A stretch of 64,000 bases of DNA from Rhodoferax bucti. Lineage in GTDB: Bacteria; Pseudomonadota; Gammaproteobacteria; Burkholderiales; Burkholderiaceae_C. The position numbers and the translations under genes are program-made. Positions 17,528 to 27,053 of the stretch are shown here, one piece after another (within the stretch, counting starts at the first letter, position 1; every line of letters begins with the position of its first letter). Below the pieces are notes generated by a model. That model did not search any database. It saw only the letters and a program-made list of their open reading frames with translations, and had not been told where the DNA came from. The DNA is taken from NCBI RefSeq assembly GCF_005876985.1, contig NZ_VAHD01000003.1:1-64000 (forward strand). The letters are read 5' to 3'.

Positions 17528-18151
17528 ATGTCACGCTTCAACGCCTCGTTCGAAATCCACGTTCATGGCCAAGTGCTCCTCCGGCCGGACGTTACTTACT
17601 CCCAGCTTCAAGATGCGCTAAAGCCCATTTGGCGGTATGCCGGTGCCAAGTCGTTGGCTGACGGCGCCAAGAGCAGCTACGAGGACGAGCCTGGCATTCA
17701 GATGGATGCCCATGAACACGCATTGCGCATGTGCTGGACGGTTCCTGGTGACGAAGATTTTCGTCAAGTGCTGGATGAGGTTTGCATGAGCCTCAATGAG
17801 TTGGCAAGCGCTGGCGCTGCGATTGAAGTGACCTTTTACGACACAGAGTTTGACGAGGAAGAGGCCGCGCCGGGAACCCAATCGCGTGATGACTTTGTAA
17901 TGGCTTTTGTGGGGCCTGATCCTGCTGCCATCATGCAGGTACAGCGTGATATTCTGGTGCAGGACACGATCAATTTACTGGAGCGTCATTTTGACGGCGC
18001 AGAATTGGGCGGCGTGGTTGCGGAGATTGACAAGCTGTTCGCTCAGCGCTTCGACGACTTGGTGAATTCGTTGGAAATCGGCAAACCACCCCGCGGATCA
18101 GGCGGTTCCGGCGGCGGGCATGGTGGGCGCAAGCCACGCCATTTGCACTGA
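17528..18151 (+). CDS. Conserved hypothetical protein (Burkholderiales-type)
   Basis: A soluble 207-residue protein with no signal peptide or membrane segment. It is acidic in the middle (DTEFDEEEAAPG, about residue 115), and the tail is a Gly/Ser/His/Arg-rich linker (RGSGGSGGGHGGRKPRHLH). The DFVMAFVGPDPAAIMQVQRDIL block suggests a structured domain. The gene starts 18 bp after tRNA-Leu and may be read through from the tRNA promoter. I do not recognise a function. A match to an uncharacterised Pfam DUF seems likely, but I cannot name it with certainty. Confidence 0.75.
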   Translation: MSRFNASFEIHVHGQVLLRPDVTYSQLQDALKPIWRYAGAKSLADGAKSSYEDEPGIQMDAHEHALRMCWTVPGDEDFRQVLDEVCMSLNELASAGAAIEVTFYDTEFDEEEAAPGTQSRDDFVMAFVGPDPAAIMQVQRDILVQDTINLLERHFDGAELGGVVAEIDKLFAQRFDDLVNSLEIGKPPRGSGGSGGGHGGRKPRHLH

Positions 18152-18266
18152 GCACCGCCCGCATTGATGCGGTTTTCCGTGCCAAAGCCTATACTGGTTT
18201 CTTGCTGATTTGGTCGTTTCCATCACGCTCATCCGCGCACACCGTTGGTGCAAATAGCAGGGCTTT

Positions 18267-19505
18267 ATGCTGAAGAAAATTGCAGTTGAGCAACTCGTTC
18301 TCGGAATGCATCTGAAGGAGTTTTGTGGCTCCTGGATGGAACATCCTTTCTGGCGCTCCGGCTTCGTGATTACGGACCCGAAAGACTTGGTCACGATCCG
18401 GGCCAGTGCGATCCGCGAAGTTTGGATTGACTGCAGCAAGGGTTTGGATGTGCCTGAAGGGCAGGCAGCAGTTTCCGAATCTGAGTCTGATGCACAAGTG
18501 GAAGCCGAGCTGCGTGAAGCTGTGTCAGCGAGGCGGGAGGTGGCTCCCGTTTCCGTGCAGGCAGAGATAGAGCGCGCCGCCAAAATTTGTTATCAGTCCA
18601 AGCAGGCGGTGATGTCCATGTTCAGCGAGGCCCGCATGGGCAAGACCGTGGATACGGGTAGCGCCAAACAGTTGGTGGAAGAAATTACCGACTCGGTTTC
18701 CCGCAACCCGGGGGCGCTGATCAGCCTGGCTCGCTTGAAAACTGCAGACGATTACACCTACATGCATTCGGTTGCCGTGTGCGCCATGATGGTGGCACTG
18801 GCCAAGCAATTGGGTTTGAGCGAGGAGCAAACCCGTTCTGCGGGTATAGCGGGTTTGATGCACGATTTGGGCAAAGCGGCGATGCCGATGGATGTGTTGA
18901 ACAAGCCCGGCAAACTCACAGACGCAGAGTTTTCCATCATCAAGACCCATCCCGAAGAGGGTTACAAGTTGCTGCAGTCGGGCGCCAATGTGGATCCTAT
19001 GGTGCTGGATGTGTGTCTGTATCACCATGAGAAGGTGGACGGGTCTGGCTACCCCAAGGGACTCAAGGGCGATGAAATCAGTCTTTTTGCCAAGATGGGG
19101 GCGGTGTGTGACGTGTACGACGCGATTACCTCTAACAGGCCCTACAAGTCCGGCTGGGACCCTGCAGAGTCGCTGCGCAAAATGGCCGAATGGGCCAGCG
19201 GCCACTTCGATGGCAAAGTATTTCAAGCTTTTGTGAAGAGCTTGGGGATTTACCCGATTGGCTCCTTGGTTCAGCTCAGCTCGGGGCGCCTGGGGGTGGT
19301 GGTGGAGCAGACGAGCAAGTCTTTGACTACACCGAGAGTGAAAGTGTTTTACTCCACCAAGTCGAATATGCGCATCGTTCCGGAGGTCATTGACTTGTCT
19401 CGCCCCGGCACCACTGAAAAGATTCTCAGCCGGGAGGATCCCGCCAAATGGAAGTTTGCCGATCTGAACGAGCTGTGGTCCGGTATCTCTGGCCACCCCT
19501 GGTAA
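18267..19505 (+). CDS. HD-GYP domain cyclic-di-GMP phosphodiesterase
   Basis: 412 residues. The N-terminal region (about 1-130) resembles the DUF3391 domain often found ahead of HD-GYP domains. The HD-GYP core is complete: MHDLGK with HD at about 199-200, then HH and GSGYP near 261, and CDVYDAITSNRPYK. All expected metal ligands appear present, so it should hydrolyse c-di-GMP. No receiver or membrane segment is seen, so it is cytosolic with an unknown input. A second HD-GYP protein, at 52983-54281, has the same architecture but a degenerate motif. An R1 repeat and a terminator follow the stop. Confidence 0.9.
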   Translation: MLKKIAVEQLVLGMHLKEFCGSWMEHPFWRSGFVITDPKDLVTIRASAIREVWIDCSKGLDVPEGQAAVSESESDAQVEAELREAVSARREVAPVSVQAEIERAAKICYQSKQAVMSMFSEARMGKTVDTGSAKQLVEEITDSVSRNPGALISLARLKTADDYTYMHSVAVCAMMVALAKQLGLSEEQTRSAGIAGLMHDLGKAAMPMDVLNKPGKLTDAEFSIIKTHPEEGYKLLQSGANVDPMVLDVCLYHHEKVDGSGYPKGLKGDEISLFAKMGAVCDVYDAITSNRPYKSGWDPAESLRKMAEWASGHFDGKVFQAFVKSLGIYPIGSLVQLSSGRLGVVVEQTSKSLTTPRVKVFYSTKSNMRIVPEVIDLSRPGTTEKILSREDPAKWKFADLNELWSGISGHPW

Positions 19506-19512
19506 TACGCGC

Positions 19513-19558
19513 TATTGGCCTCTAGCGCCCGCTATGCGTGCGGGTGCTGCTATCAAAA
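19513..19558 (+). repeat. R1 palindromic repeat, intergenic
   Basis: Reads ggcctctagcgcccgctatg, then cgtgcgggtgctgctatcaaaa. It lies 8 bp after the HD-GYP stop, immediately ahead of the terminator stem. Confidence 0.65.
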
Positions 19559-19593
19559 AAGGAGTTCTCCTTAGCCGGAAGAACTCCTTTTTG
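19556..19593. terminator. Bidirectional terminator between HD-GYP and acyl-CoA dehydrogenase genes
   Basis: aaaaaggagttct...agaactccttttt forms a 13-bp stem with A and T tracts on both sides, serving the two convergent genes. Confidence 0.8.
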
Positions 19594-19595
19594 CG

Positions 19596-20870
19596 TTAGC
19601 AACCCCGGGTAATGGGCATTTCTACCGGCTTGGGGTTCAGCGCATATTTGCCGAGCTCCAGTTTGGCAATCGCGTTGCGGTGCACTTCATCCGGTCCGTC
19701 AGCAAAGCGCAGCGTGCGCGCGCAGGTGTAGGCGTAGGCCAAGGGAAAGTCGTCGCACATGCCCCCACCACCGTGGGCCTGAATGGCCCAGTCGATGACT
19801 TCGCAGGCCATGTTGGGTGCCACCACTTTGATCATGGCAATCTCGTTCTTGGCAAATTTGTTGCCGGCAATATCCATCATCCAGGCGGCCTTGAGCGTTA
19901 GCAGCCGGGCCATGTCGATCTTGCAACGTGCCTCGGCAATCCGTTCCTGGGTTACGGTTTGTGCAGAGACGGGCTTGCCGAATGCCACCCGGCTGGATGC
20001 ACGCTTGCACATCAGCTCTAGCGCGCGCTCGGCCAACCCAATCAAGCGCATGCAATGGTGAATGCGGCCGGGGCCCAGGCGGCCTTGTGCAATTTCGAAG
20101 CCACGCCCTTCACCCAGCAAAATGTTGTTGATGGGAACGCGGACGTTTTCAAACGTCATTTCCATGTGGCCGTGGGGCGCATCGTCGTAGCCGAACACAT
20201 TCAATGGGCGCACGATGGTGATGCCCGGTGTGTCTGCCGGAACCAGCACCATGCTTTGCTGCGAGTGGCGGGGCGCTTCCGGGTCAGTTTTGCCCATGGT
20301 GATGTAGATCGCACAGCGTGGGTCCCCGGCACCTGAAATCCACCATTTGCGGCCGTTGATCACGTATTCGTCGCCCTGGCGTTCAATGCGTGTCTCAATA
20401 TTGGTGGCATCGCTGGATGCCACAGCTGGCTCGGTCATGGCAAAGGCAGAGCGGATCTTTCCGGCCATCAGGGGCTTGAGCCAGCGTTGTTTGCTCTCTT
20501 CAGAGCCGTAGCGGGCAATGGTTTCCATATTTCCGGTATCGGGTGCTGAGCAGTTGAACACCTCGCTGGACCACATGACCCGCCCCATGATTTCTGCCAG
20601 TGGCGCGTATTCCTGGTTGGTCAGCCCTGCGCCATGAAAGCCGGCAGCCTCTGCGCTGTCCACGGGAAGAAACAAGTTCCACAGCCCGGCGGCCTGCGCT
20701 TTGGGTTTCAGGTTTTCAATGGTTTGCAGGGGTGTCCAGCGTTTACCGGCTTGCGTGTTGGCGGCAATCTCTGCGTGGTAAGCGCTCTCGGCCGGGTAGA
20801 CGTGCTCGTCCATGAACTTGAGCAGGCGGGCCTGCAGTTCTTTGGTTTTGGGGGAATAGTCAAAGTCCAT
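19596..20870 (-). CDS. Acyl-CoA dehydrogenase family protein
   Basis: A 424-residue FAD enzyme of the ACAD fold, close in layout to ACAD10/ACAD11-like dehydrogenases. FAD and substrate motifs include [18 protein letters not shown] and [12 protein letters not shown], followed by an arginine-bearing helix. The C-terminus has [17 protein letters not shown] and [18 protein letters not shown]. It lies 36 bp downstream of an aminoglycoside-phosphotransferase-fold kinase gene on the same strand. The same pair occurs as fused domains in mammalian ACAD10/11, which act on 4-hydroxyacyl-CoA substrates. A role in hydroxy-acid or fatty-acid breakdown is an inference from that pairing. Confidence 0.92.
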   Translation of the reverse strand: MDFDYSPKTKELQARLLKFMDEHVYPAESAYHAEIAANTQAGKRWTPLQTIENLKPKAQAAGLWNLFLPVDSAEAAGFHGAGLTNQEYAPLAEIMGRVMWSSEVFNCSAPDTGNMETIARYGSEESKQRWLKPLMAGKIRSAFAMTEPAVASSDATNIETRIERQGDEYVINGRKWWISGAGDPRCAIYITMGKTDPEAPRHSQQSMVLVPADTPGITIVRPLNVFGYDDAPHGHMEMTFENVRVPINNILLGEGRGFEIAQGRLGPGRIHHCMRLIGLAERALELMCKRASSRVAFGKPVSAQTVTQERIAEARCKIDMARLLTLKAAWMMDIAGNKFAKNEIAMIKVVAPNMACEVIDWAIQAHGGGGMCDDFPLAYAYTCARTLRFADGPDEVHRNAIAKLELGKYALNPKPVEMPITRGC

Positions 20871-20906
20871 GGTGTCTCCGTTGATTCAAGCAATAAGGGT
20901 GGCCGT

Positions 20907-21992
20907 TCAAGCCTTGTTGGCAAAGCTCCATGCCAGTTGGGCGAGAGGGCGGGCGCCTGCTGCAGAGCTGACCGCTTGCGCACTCGAAGCGGTGCCGGCT
21001 TCCACCCGCTTTGCAATGCCTTGCAAGATGGCGGCGATGCGGAACATGTTGTAGGCCATATAAAAGTTCCAGTCGGCCCGCAGTTGTTCGGGCGTTGCCA
21101 GGCCCGTGCGCTTGCAGTAGAGCTGGATGTACTCTTGCTCCGAGGGGATGCCCAAGGCTGCATGATCCAGGCCGCCAATACCGCGAAACGCCCCCGGTGG
21201 GATGTGCCACGCCATGCAGTGGTAGCTGAAGTCCGCCAGCGGATGACCTAGGGTGGATAGCTCCCAATCAAGCACCGCAGTGATGCGGGGCGCATCGGCT
21301 GCAAACATCAGGTTATCCAGCCGGTAATCCCCGTGGACGATGCTCACCATGGAGTCGTCTCGCGCCATGGCCGGAATATTTGCGGGCAGCCAGGCCATGA
21401 GCTGGTCCATTTCCGGAATCGCTTCGGTCACAGATGCGGTGTACTGCTTGCTCCAGCGGCTGATCTGCCGCTCAAAATAGTTGCCTGGCTTGCCGTAGCC
21501 CGCCAAGCCTTTGTCTGCAAAGCGCACGGTGTGCAGCGCTGCAATCACCCGGTTCATTTCCAGGTAGATGTTGCGCCGCTCCGCAGGCGTCATGCCCGGC
21601 AGTGACTGGTCCCACAGCACCCGGCCTTGTTTGTACTCCATGACATAAAACGCGCGGCCAATGACGCTTTCGTCCTCGCACAGGCAGAGCATGGCCGGCA
21701 CCGGCACTTCGCTTTCCGCCAAGCCCTGCATGACCGCGTATTCCCGCTCGATCGCATGCGCGGAGGGCAGCAATTTGGCAACCGGCCCCGGCTTGGTGCG
21801 CATCACATAGCTGCACCGGGGCGTGTTCAGTTTGTAGGTGGGGTTGGATTGCCCACCTTTGAACATCTCCAAGCTCAAAGGACCTTCGTAGCCGGGCAGA
21901 TGCTTCTGTAGCCAGAGGTCCAGGGCTTCCAGATTCAGCATGTGTTGGGCGCTCACACTGCGCGTGCCGACGAAATGATCGAATTCACTCAT
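20907..21992 (-). CDS. Phosphotransferase family protein (APH fold, ACAD11 N-domain-like)
   Basis: A 361-residue kinase-fold protein. The catalytic loop is VHGDYRLDNLMF and the metal-binding Asp is in AVLDWELSTLGHPLADF. The N-lobe has GGQSNPTYKL, a nucleotide-contacting turn. Although this fold is named after antibiotic kinases, the neighbour is an acyl-CoA dehydrogenase, so a metabolic acyl-CoA kinase (as in LvaA or ACAD11) is more likely than drug resistance. The gene begins 37 bp after a Crp/Fnr regulator gene on the same strand. Confidence 0.88.
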   Translation of the reverse strand: MSEFDHFVGTRSVSAQHMLNLEALDLWLQKHLPGYEGPLSLEMFKGGQSNPTYKLNTPRCSYVMRTKPGPVAKLLPSAHAIEREYAVMQGLAESEVPVPAMLCLCEDESVIGRAFYVMEYKQGRVLWDQSLPGMTPAERRNIYLEMNRVIAALHTVRFADKGLAGYGKPGNYFERQISRWSKQYTASVTEAIPEMDQLMAWLPANIPAMARDDSMVSIVHGDYRLDNLMFAADAPRITAVLDWELSTLGHPLADFSYHCMAWHIPPGAFRGIGGLDHAALGIPSEQEYIQLYCKRTGLATPEQLRADWNFYMAYNMFRIAAILQGIAKRVEAGTASSAQAVSSAAGARPLAQLAWSFANKA

Positions 21993-22029
21993 GCGATGAA
22001 GGGGGGGTAAGGGGTTGAAGGGGCGGGGT

Positions 22030-22749
22030 TCAGTTTTCGGACTCGATCACCCGCATCAGTGCTGCGCGGTCCCGGATGACCAGGCCGCCGGGTTCGATGC
22101 GAATCGTTTCCTCCCGCTCCATGGCTTTGAGTTCCTGGTTGACCCGCTGCCGAGACGCGCCCAGCAACTGTGCCAATTCCTCTTGGGCGAGCTGCAGGCC
22201 GATGCGCACCTCGTTGCCGTTGCTCAGCGAGGGGATGCCGTAGCTGCGCACCAAGTGCAGTAGTTGTTTGGCCAGGCGGGCTCGCAGGGGCAGGGTGTTC
22301 AAGTCTTCTACCAATCCGTAAAGCTGGCGGATACGCCGCGCATGCAAGCGCAACATGGCTTCGTACAACTCCACATGGGTAGCGAGGATTTTTTTGAAAT
22401 CGGCTTTGGCCACGCACAGCACGGTGCTGTCCCCGTGGGCATACGCATCGTGGGTGCGGCGATCCCCATCGAAAATGGCCACATCGCCAAACCAGATTCC
22501 CGGCTCCACGTAGGTCAAGGTAATTTGCTTGCCTGAGATGGAGGTGGAGCTCACCCGCACGGCTCCTTTGGCGCAGGCAATCCACTCCTCCGGCGGCTCG
22601 CCGCGCGCTGCGATCAGGTCGCCGTCTTTGTATCGCTTGACGTAGGCACATCGGAGAATGTCGTGTTTCAGGGAGGGCGAAAGGGTTGAAAACCACCGGC
22701 CAGCGTTGATGGCAGATCGTTCGTCGATGGTAAGAATGGGTTCGTCCAT
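22030..22749 (-). CDS. Crp/Fnr family transcriptional regulator
   Basis: 239 residues from the ATG at 22749 (MDEPILTIDERS); the open frame extends further but without regulator-like sequence. It has an N-terminal cyclic-nucleotide-binding beta-roll (GEPPEEWIACAKGAVRVSS, GIWFGDVAIFDGDRRTHDA) and a C-terminal winged helix with recognition region LAQLLGASRQRVNQELKAME. No N-terminal cysteine cluster of the FNR type is present, so it is not an Fe-S oxygen sensor; the ligand is unknown. It may control the downstream phosphotransferase/acyl-CoA dehydrogenase pair. It diverges from the FimV-like gene over about 150 bp. Confidence 0.9.
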   Translation of the reverse strand: MDEPILTIDERSAINAGRWFSTLSPSLKHDILRCAYVKRYKDGDLIAARGEPPEEWIACAKGAVRVSSTSISGKQITLTYVEPGIWFGDVAIFDGDRRTHDAYAHGDSTVLCVAKADFKKILATHVELYEAMLRLHARRIRQLYGLVEDLNTLPLRARLAKQLLHLVRSYGIPSLSNGNEVRIGLQLAQEELAQLLGASRQRVNQELKAMEREETIRIEPGGLVIRDRAALMRVIESEN

Positions 22750-22897
22750 GGTCTGTCTTTTGGGTGACTGAAAACAAAGGGCTTCTGGGAGAATTGTCAC
22801 CCCGGAGACCCGGGCATGCGCTCGGAGCTGTCCCCTGTGTGTCTTGTGGGTACCGGCACGAAGCATGCTTGGACTTATGCGAGAATCATTTGTAACA

Positions 22898-24922
22898 ATG
22901 AACCCTGCTTTCAGACTCACTTCTTGCGCAATAGCGGCAGCTTTGCTGGCTTTCTCTGTCGGCAGTCATGCACTCACTTTGGGTCGCGCGCGTGGGGCGG
23001 CCATCGTGGCCCAGCCTTTGAATGTTTCCATCGCAGTGTCTGCAAATGCAGATGAAGATGTGAGTGATGTGTGCTTTGAGGCGGACGTGTTCTACGGCGA
23101 AAGCAGGGTAGACGGTAGCCGGGTCACGGTGAGTGCCGATACGGCCACCGCCGGACAGACGTGGTCTGTGCGAATCAGTAGCCGGCTGCCTGTTGATGAG
23201 CCTGTGGTCACGGTCTACCTGCGATCCACTTGCTCCGCCAAAGCGTCTCGTCGCTATGTGCTCTTGGCCGATGTAGCCACGGATAGCGTTTCTGCCACGC
23301 CGGCTCTCCCGTCGGTGCTTGCCTCACCGGTTACCTCCGTGCCTGCAACCGGCAAACCGGTGGTGGATGCCGGCGGTAAAAATGCAGCGTCTGTGGTGGG
23401 TGGGGCTGCCGATAACCGTGCGCCAGATGCCAAACGCAAGCGGGAGCGCGAACTGCCCGAGAAGCCAACGTTTGCTTCTAATCGCACTGCTTCGTCAAGC
23501 AAAAGTGGCGCGTCATCTAAGTCCCGCCTCAAGCTAGCACCACTGGATTTGTCGGTAGAGCGTGATCCTGCGCTCCAGAGCACGCCGGAGCTGCTGTCTA
23601 CCCCGACCGAAGACAATCAAAAGCGTGGCGAAGCCATTGCGCTATGGCGCGCCTTGAACCTTACGCCTGAAGATGTGATGCGGGATGCTGCGCGTTTGCA
23701 AGGGCTGGAGGCCACAGTCCGCGAGCTGAGCAGCATCAGCAAGTCCAATCAGCAACAAATGCAAGCCCTCAAGGGGGCTCTGGAGCAGTCGGGCCGCGAG
23801 CGATATAGCAATTCCGTGGTCTGGGGCTTGGGCGGAGCGATTCTGTTGCTTCTTGCCGGTGGTGTGTGGTTGATCCGTCGGCAGCAGTCGGGCAGCAGCA
23901 ATTCCGCTTGGTGGCAGCCGGATGCTGAGTCAGCACTGTCACCAGAGTTGGCCGATGCGGTGCATGCAGACGTTCCGGATATCGACCTCTCTATTGCTAC
24001 AGCGCCTCCGGTATCTTCCACTGGTGGTGCGATGGCTACGCTCGTGCAGCAGCCTTTGGCCGATGTTGATATCGACCTGCATCTGGAGCCCGTGTCGGCA
24101 GTGGGTGCGGCGGCCAGCCAAACGAAGCAGGTGCGAAACACGCCCGTGCCGGCGAGCGTGGCGCTCCCATCTCGCACGATGGAGTTGCGTGAGTTTTCAC
24201 ACAGCATGTCGGGCAGTTTGCGGTCTATGAACACCCAGGAAATGCTGGACATCCGGCAGCAGGCGGAGTTCTTCGTTACGCTGGGGCAATACGACGACGC
24301 TCTTTCGCTGCTGCAGGGGCATATTGCTGATGCGACGGAGGCCAATCCGTTGGTCTACCTCGACCTGTTGAGAATTCTGCATACCTTGAGCCGCAAGGAT
24401 GAGTTCGATAGCTACCGTGCCGAGTTCAATGCCATCTTTACGGGCCAGGTCGCGGAGTACAAAGACTTCTCCAAGCCCAGCGAAGGCTTGGAGGTCTACC
24501 CGGAGCTGTGCGCACACCTGAGCAAGCTGTGGCCGTCCCGCGAAGCCCTGCATTTCATTGAGGGTTGCTTGGTGCGCAATGCCAATGCGGCAGCCACGAT
24601 GCTGTTCGAGCTGGAAGCATTCAAAGAGCTATTGCTGCTACACGGCGTGGCTACGCGCCTGGTTGAGGCATTGGACGGTGCGCCGGTCTCTTTCAGCGCC
24701 AGCAGGCCGGTGGCGCCCGTGGCGCCTGCCTTCCATACCGGCCCGAGTCCTCTGGATGTTTCCTTGCCCGTGAGCACCTCCGCGCCTGCCGAAGTCGATT
24801 TCGAGCTGGATATTTCTCTCGACCTGCCTGAGCCGCCGGTTCCCGCTTCCGTGGATAACCTGATCGACTTTGATCCATCCGGGCTCACGTTCAGCGCAAC
24901 CAAAGACAAGCACCCCGGTTAA
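22898..24922 (+). CDS. FimV/HubP-like polar protein
   Basis: About 674 residues from the ATG at 22898 (MNPAFRLTSC); ATG 22877 is an alternative. The signal peptide ends near SHA-LTLG. The N-terminal periplasmic domain (LGRARGAAIVAQPLNVSIAV, then SRLPVDEPVVTVYLRSTC) matches the start of FimV proteins, which organise the pole, type IV pili and chemotaxis. A Ser/Ala/Lys-rich linker leads to a coiled coil (about 255-300) and one membrane segment (WGLGGAILLLLAGGVWLI, about 311-328). A cytoplasmic acidic region follows, with a TPR-like block at about 440-590 (QAEFFVTLGQYDDALSLLQ). I see no clear LysM motif. Confidence 0.75.
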   Translation: MNPAFRLTSCAIAAALLAFSVGSHALTLGRARGAAIVAQPLNVSIAVSANADEDVSDVCFEADVFYGESRVDGSRVTVSADTATAGQTWSVRISSRLPVDEPVVTVYLRSTCSAKASRRYVLLADVATDSVSATPALPSVLASPVTSVPATGKPVVDAGGKNAASVVGGAADNRAPDAKRKRERELPEKPTFASNRTASSSKSGASSKSRLKLAPLDLSVERDPALQSTPELLSTPTEDNQKRGEAIALWRALNLTPEDVMRDAARLQGLEATVRELSSISKSNQQQMQALKGALEQSGRERYSNSVVWGLGGAILLLLAGGVWLIRRQQSGSSNSAWWQPDAESALSPELADAVHADVPDIDLSIATAPPVSSTGGAMATLVQQPLADVDIDLHLEPVSAVGAAASQTKQVRNTPVPASVALPSRTMELREFSHSMSGSLRSMNTQEMLDIRQQAEFFVTLGQYDDALSLLQGHIADATEANPLVYLDLLRILHTLSRKDEFDSYRAEFNAIFTGQVAEYKDFSKPSEGLEVYPELCAHLSKLWPSREALHFIEGCLVRNANAAATMLFELEAFKELLLLHGVATRLVEALDGAPVSFSASRPVAPVAPAFHTGPSPLDVSLPVSTSAPAEVDFELDISLDLPEPPVPASVDNLIDFDPSGLTFSATKDKHPG

Positions 24923-24949
24923 AAGGTGCAGCGCCGCAAGCGGGCTCAG

Positions 24950-25957
24950 TCAGCGCCGTACCTGTAGCGCGCCGGGGTTGATGATGTTGGACGGCGTACC
25001 TTTGATGTAATTGATCACGTTGTCAAACGCTGCGCCGAAATACATCTCATAGCTGTCCTGCTCCACATAGCCGATGTGGGGGGTGCAAATACAGTTTTCC
25101 AGCCGCAGCAAGGCATGGCCTTGCATGATAGGTTCCGCCTCAAAAACATCGATGGCGGCCATGCCCGGGTGGCATCGGTTCAAACCGCCAATCAAGGCAT
25201 CCGGCTCAATGAGTTCGGCTCTGGATGTGTTCACCAGCAAGGCGGTGCTCTTCATGCAGGCGAGGTCTGCGGCAGTGACCAGATGTTTGGTGGCATCCGC
25301 AAGTCGCAAATGCAGGCTGAGTACATCGCTGCTGGAGAAAAAGCTCTCCCGGTCCGCTGCAGCTTCATAACCGTCCGCCACGGCCTTGGCGCGCGACGAT
25401 TCGCTTCCCCAGACCACCACTTGCATGCCGAAGGCCTTGCCGTATCCGGCCACAATTTGACCGATACGGCCGTAGCCCCAAATGCCAAGGGTTTTGCCCC
25501 GCAGCACACTGCCCAGACCGAAATTCGCCGGCATGGAGCCCGCTTTGAGCCCGGACTGCTGCCACGCACCATGCTTGAGGTTGCCGATGTACTGGGGCAA
25601 CCGGCGCATAGCGGCCATGATGAGTGCCCACGTTAATTCTGCAGGTGCAATCGGGGAACCCACACCTTCTGCAACGGCGATTCCTCGCTCGGTACAGGCC
25701 TGCACATCCAAATGGGAGCCCACCCGGCCAGTTTGTGCGATCAGCTTCAGACGTGGCAGCTTTTCAATCAGTGCGCGTGTGATTTGCGTGCGTTCGCGGA
25801 CCAGTACGATGACATCGGCATCTTTCAGGCGAACGGAGAGTTGCCCGATTCCCTTGACCGTGTTGGTGTACACCTTGGCCTGGTAGGCGTCCAGTTTAGA
25901 GGCGCATTGCAGCTTGCGGACCGCGTCCTGGTAGTCGTCGAGGATCACTATGTTCAT
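24950..25957 (-). CDS. D-2-hydroxyacid dehydrogenase family protein
   Basis: 335 residues from the ATG at 25957 (MNIVILDDYQ). It is an NAD(P)-dependent enzyme of the D-isomer-specific 2-hydroxyacid dehydrogenase family. The Rossmann motif is LGIWGYGRIGQIVAGYGKAFG, shown here in part. The catalytic Arg lies in NTSRAELI, the Glu in the DVFEAEP segment, and the His in CTPHIGY. The exact substrate (phosphoglycerate, glyoxylate or other) is not determined, and the neighbours give no pathway clue. It converges on the FimV-like gene 27 bp away. Confidence 0.9.
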   Translation of the reverse strand: MNIVILDDYQDAVRKLQCASKLDAYQAKVYTNTVKGIGQLSVRLKDADVIVLVRERTQITRALIEKLPRLKLIAQTGRVGSHLDVQACTERGIAVAEGVGSPIAPAELTWALIMAAMRRLPQYIGNLKHGAWQQSGLKAGSMPANFGLGSVLRGKTLGIWGYGRIGQIVAGYGKAFGMQVVVWGSESSRAKAVADGYEAAADRESFFSSSDVLSLHLRLADATKHLVTAADLACMKSTALLVNTSRAELIEPDALIGGLNRCHPGMAAIDVFEAEPIMQGHALLRLENCICTPHIGYVEQDSYEMYFGAAFDNVINYIKGTPSNIINPGALQVRR

Positions 25958-26010
25958 AGGCGCCATTGTGCCTTGCACAAAGCACCCGTTGTCAGTGCGC
26001 CATCAACAGG

Positions 26011-26340
26011 TCAGGCTGGTTCGAAGGCTGCGAGCCGGTCCAGTTCCGCACAAACATCCGCCATGCTGCCGGAGATGACCATGCGTCCTACATGGTGACG
26101 CGCCTGACCCTGCTCCACCACGCGCACTACCCTCAGTGGCTTGGATACAGGCAACTTTCGGGCTGTAGCACTCGCCGAATCTGCGGGAGGTGCTATGGAA
26201 AACATAGCATTTCCAAGGCGCGTTGATTCGTGTTTTGTGCGTGAGGGGTACTGTGCCAACGGGGCTGCGGATTTGCCTGCCAACCAGCGTTTGGGGGCAC
26301 TGAAATCCAGCTTGCTCAAGAGGTAGGTGGTGATGGTCAT
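26011..26340 (-). CDS. Small protein of unknown function, probable lexA operon partner
   Basis: A 109-residue protein whose start is 13 bp after the lexA stop on the same strand, so it should share the SOS-controlled transcript. The N-terminus is MTITTYLLSKLDFSAPKRWL. The C-terminus VGRMVISGSMADVCAELDRL looks conserved and helical. Residues about 42-61 (AMFSIAPPADSASATA) are encoded by an R1 repeat and are probably a dispensable insert. There is no signal peptide or membrane segment. In pseudomonads lexA is followed by the division inhibitor sulA, but I see no sequence likeness to SulA and claim none. Confidence 0.65.
   Translation of the reverse strand: MTITTYLLSKLDFSAPKRWLAGKSAAPLAQYPSRTKHESTRLGNAMFSIAPPADSASATARKLPVSKPLRVVRVVEQGQARHHVGRMVISGSMADVCAELDRLAAFEPA
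26159..26215 (+). repeat. R1 palindromic repeat, in frame within the lexA partner gene
   Basis: The plus strand reads gggctgtagcactcgccgaa, then tctgcgggaggtgctatgg, then aaacatagcattt. It is a full-length R1 copy, antisense to the gene, with no stop introduced. Confidence 0.7.
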
Positions 26341-26353
26341 GGCGTGCTCCGGT

Positions 26354-27028
26354 TTACATCATCATGGTGTTACGAATCAGGCCCACTGCCAGACCTTCGA
26401 TTTCGAAAGGCTCACCGGGCTCGACCACAATGGTTTGGTAATCCGGGTTTTCCGGGTGCAGCTCAATCAGGTGCTTGTTGCGGCGAAAGCGCTTGACGGT
26501 CACTTCTTCACCCAAGCGGGCCACAATGATTTGGCCGTTTTTGGCATCCTTGGTCGCCTGCACGGCCAGCAAGTCGCCATCCATGATGCCCGCATCCCGC
26601 ATAGACATGCCGCGGACTTTGAGCAGATAGTCCGGCTGGCGCTGGAAGAGGCTGTTTTCTACATAGTAGGTTTGGTCTACGTGCTCTTGGGCCAGGATGG
26701 GCGAGCCTGCTGCCACGCGGCCGATCAAGGGCAAAGCGAGCTGTGCCATGCCCGGCAACGGCAGCGAGAAGTGCTTGAGTCGCGACTCCTGGATGGACCG
26801 TAGTGCATCACTTTTGAGGCGAATGCCACGGGAGGTGCCGCTGACCAGCTCAATCACTCCTTTGCGGGCCAAGGCCTGCAAATGCTCTTCTGCCGCATTG
26901 GCAGACTTAAAGCCGAGTTCACTCGCGATTTCTGCGCGGGTGGGCGGTGCGCCCGTGCGTGCAATAGCGCTTTGAATCAAATCAAAAATTTGCTGCTGGC
27001 GGGCAGTGAGTTTCGGGCTTTCGAGCAT
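26354..27028 (-). CDS. lexA: SOS response repressor LexA
   Basis: 224 residues, a DNA-damage repressor that cleaves itself with RecA. A winged helix occupies the N-terminal 70 residues ([20 protein letters not shown]). The cleavage site is Ala107-Gly108 ([10 protein letters not shown]), with the Ser142 nucleophile in GMSMRDAGI and Lys179 in TVKRF. The spacings 34 and 37 equal those of E. coli LexA. A linker about 20 residues longer than in E. coli separates the two domains. Three tandem SOS-box-like sites lie upstream, so it should be strongly autoregulated. Confidence 0.97.
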   Translation of the reverse strand: MLESPKLTARQQQIFDLIQSAIARTGAPPTRAEIASELGFKSANAAEEHLQALARKGVIELVSGTSRGIRLKSDALRSIQESRLKHFSLPLPGMAQLALPLIGRVAAGSPILAQEHVDQTYYVENSLFQRQPDYLLKVRGMSMRDAGIMDGDLLAVQATKDAKNGQIIVARLGEEVTVKRFRRNKHLIELHPENPDYQTIVVEPGEPFEIEGLAVGLIRNTMMM

Positions 27029-27053
27029 ACTGACTCCTTTTTTGGACAGAAGG

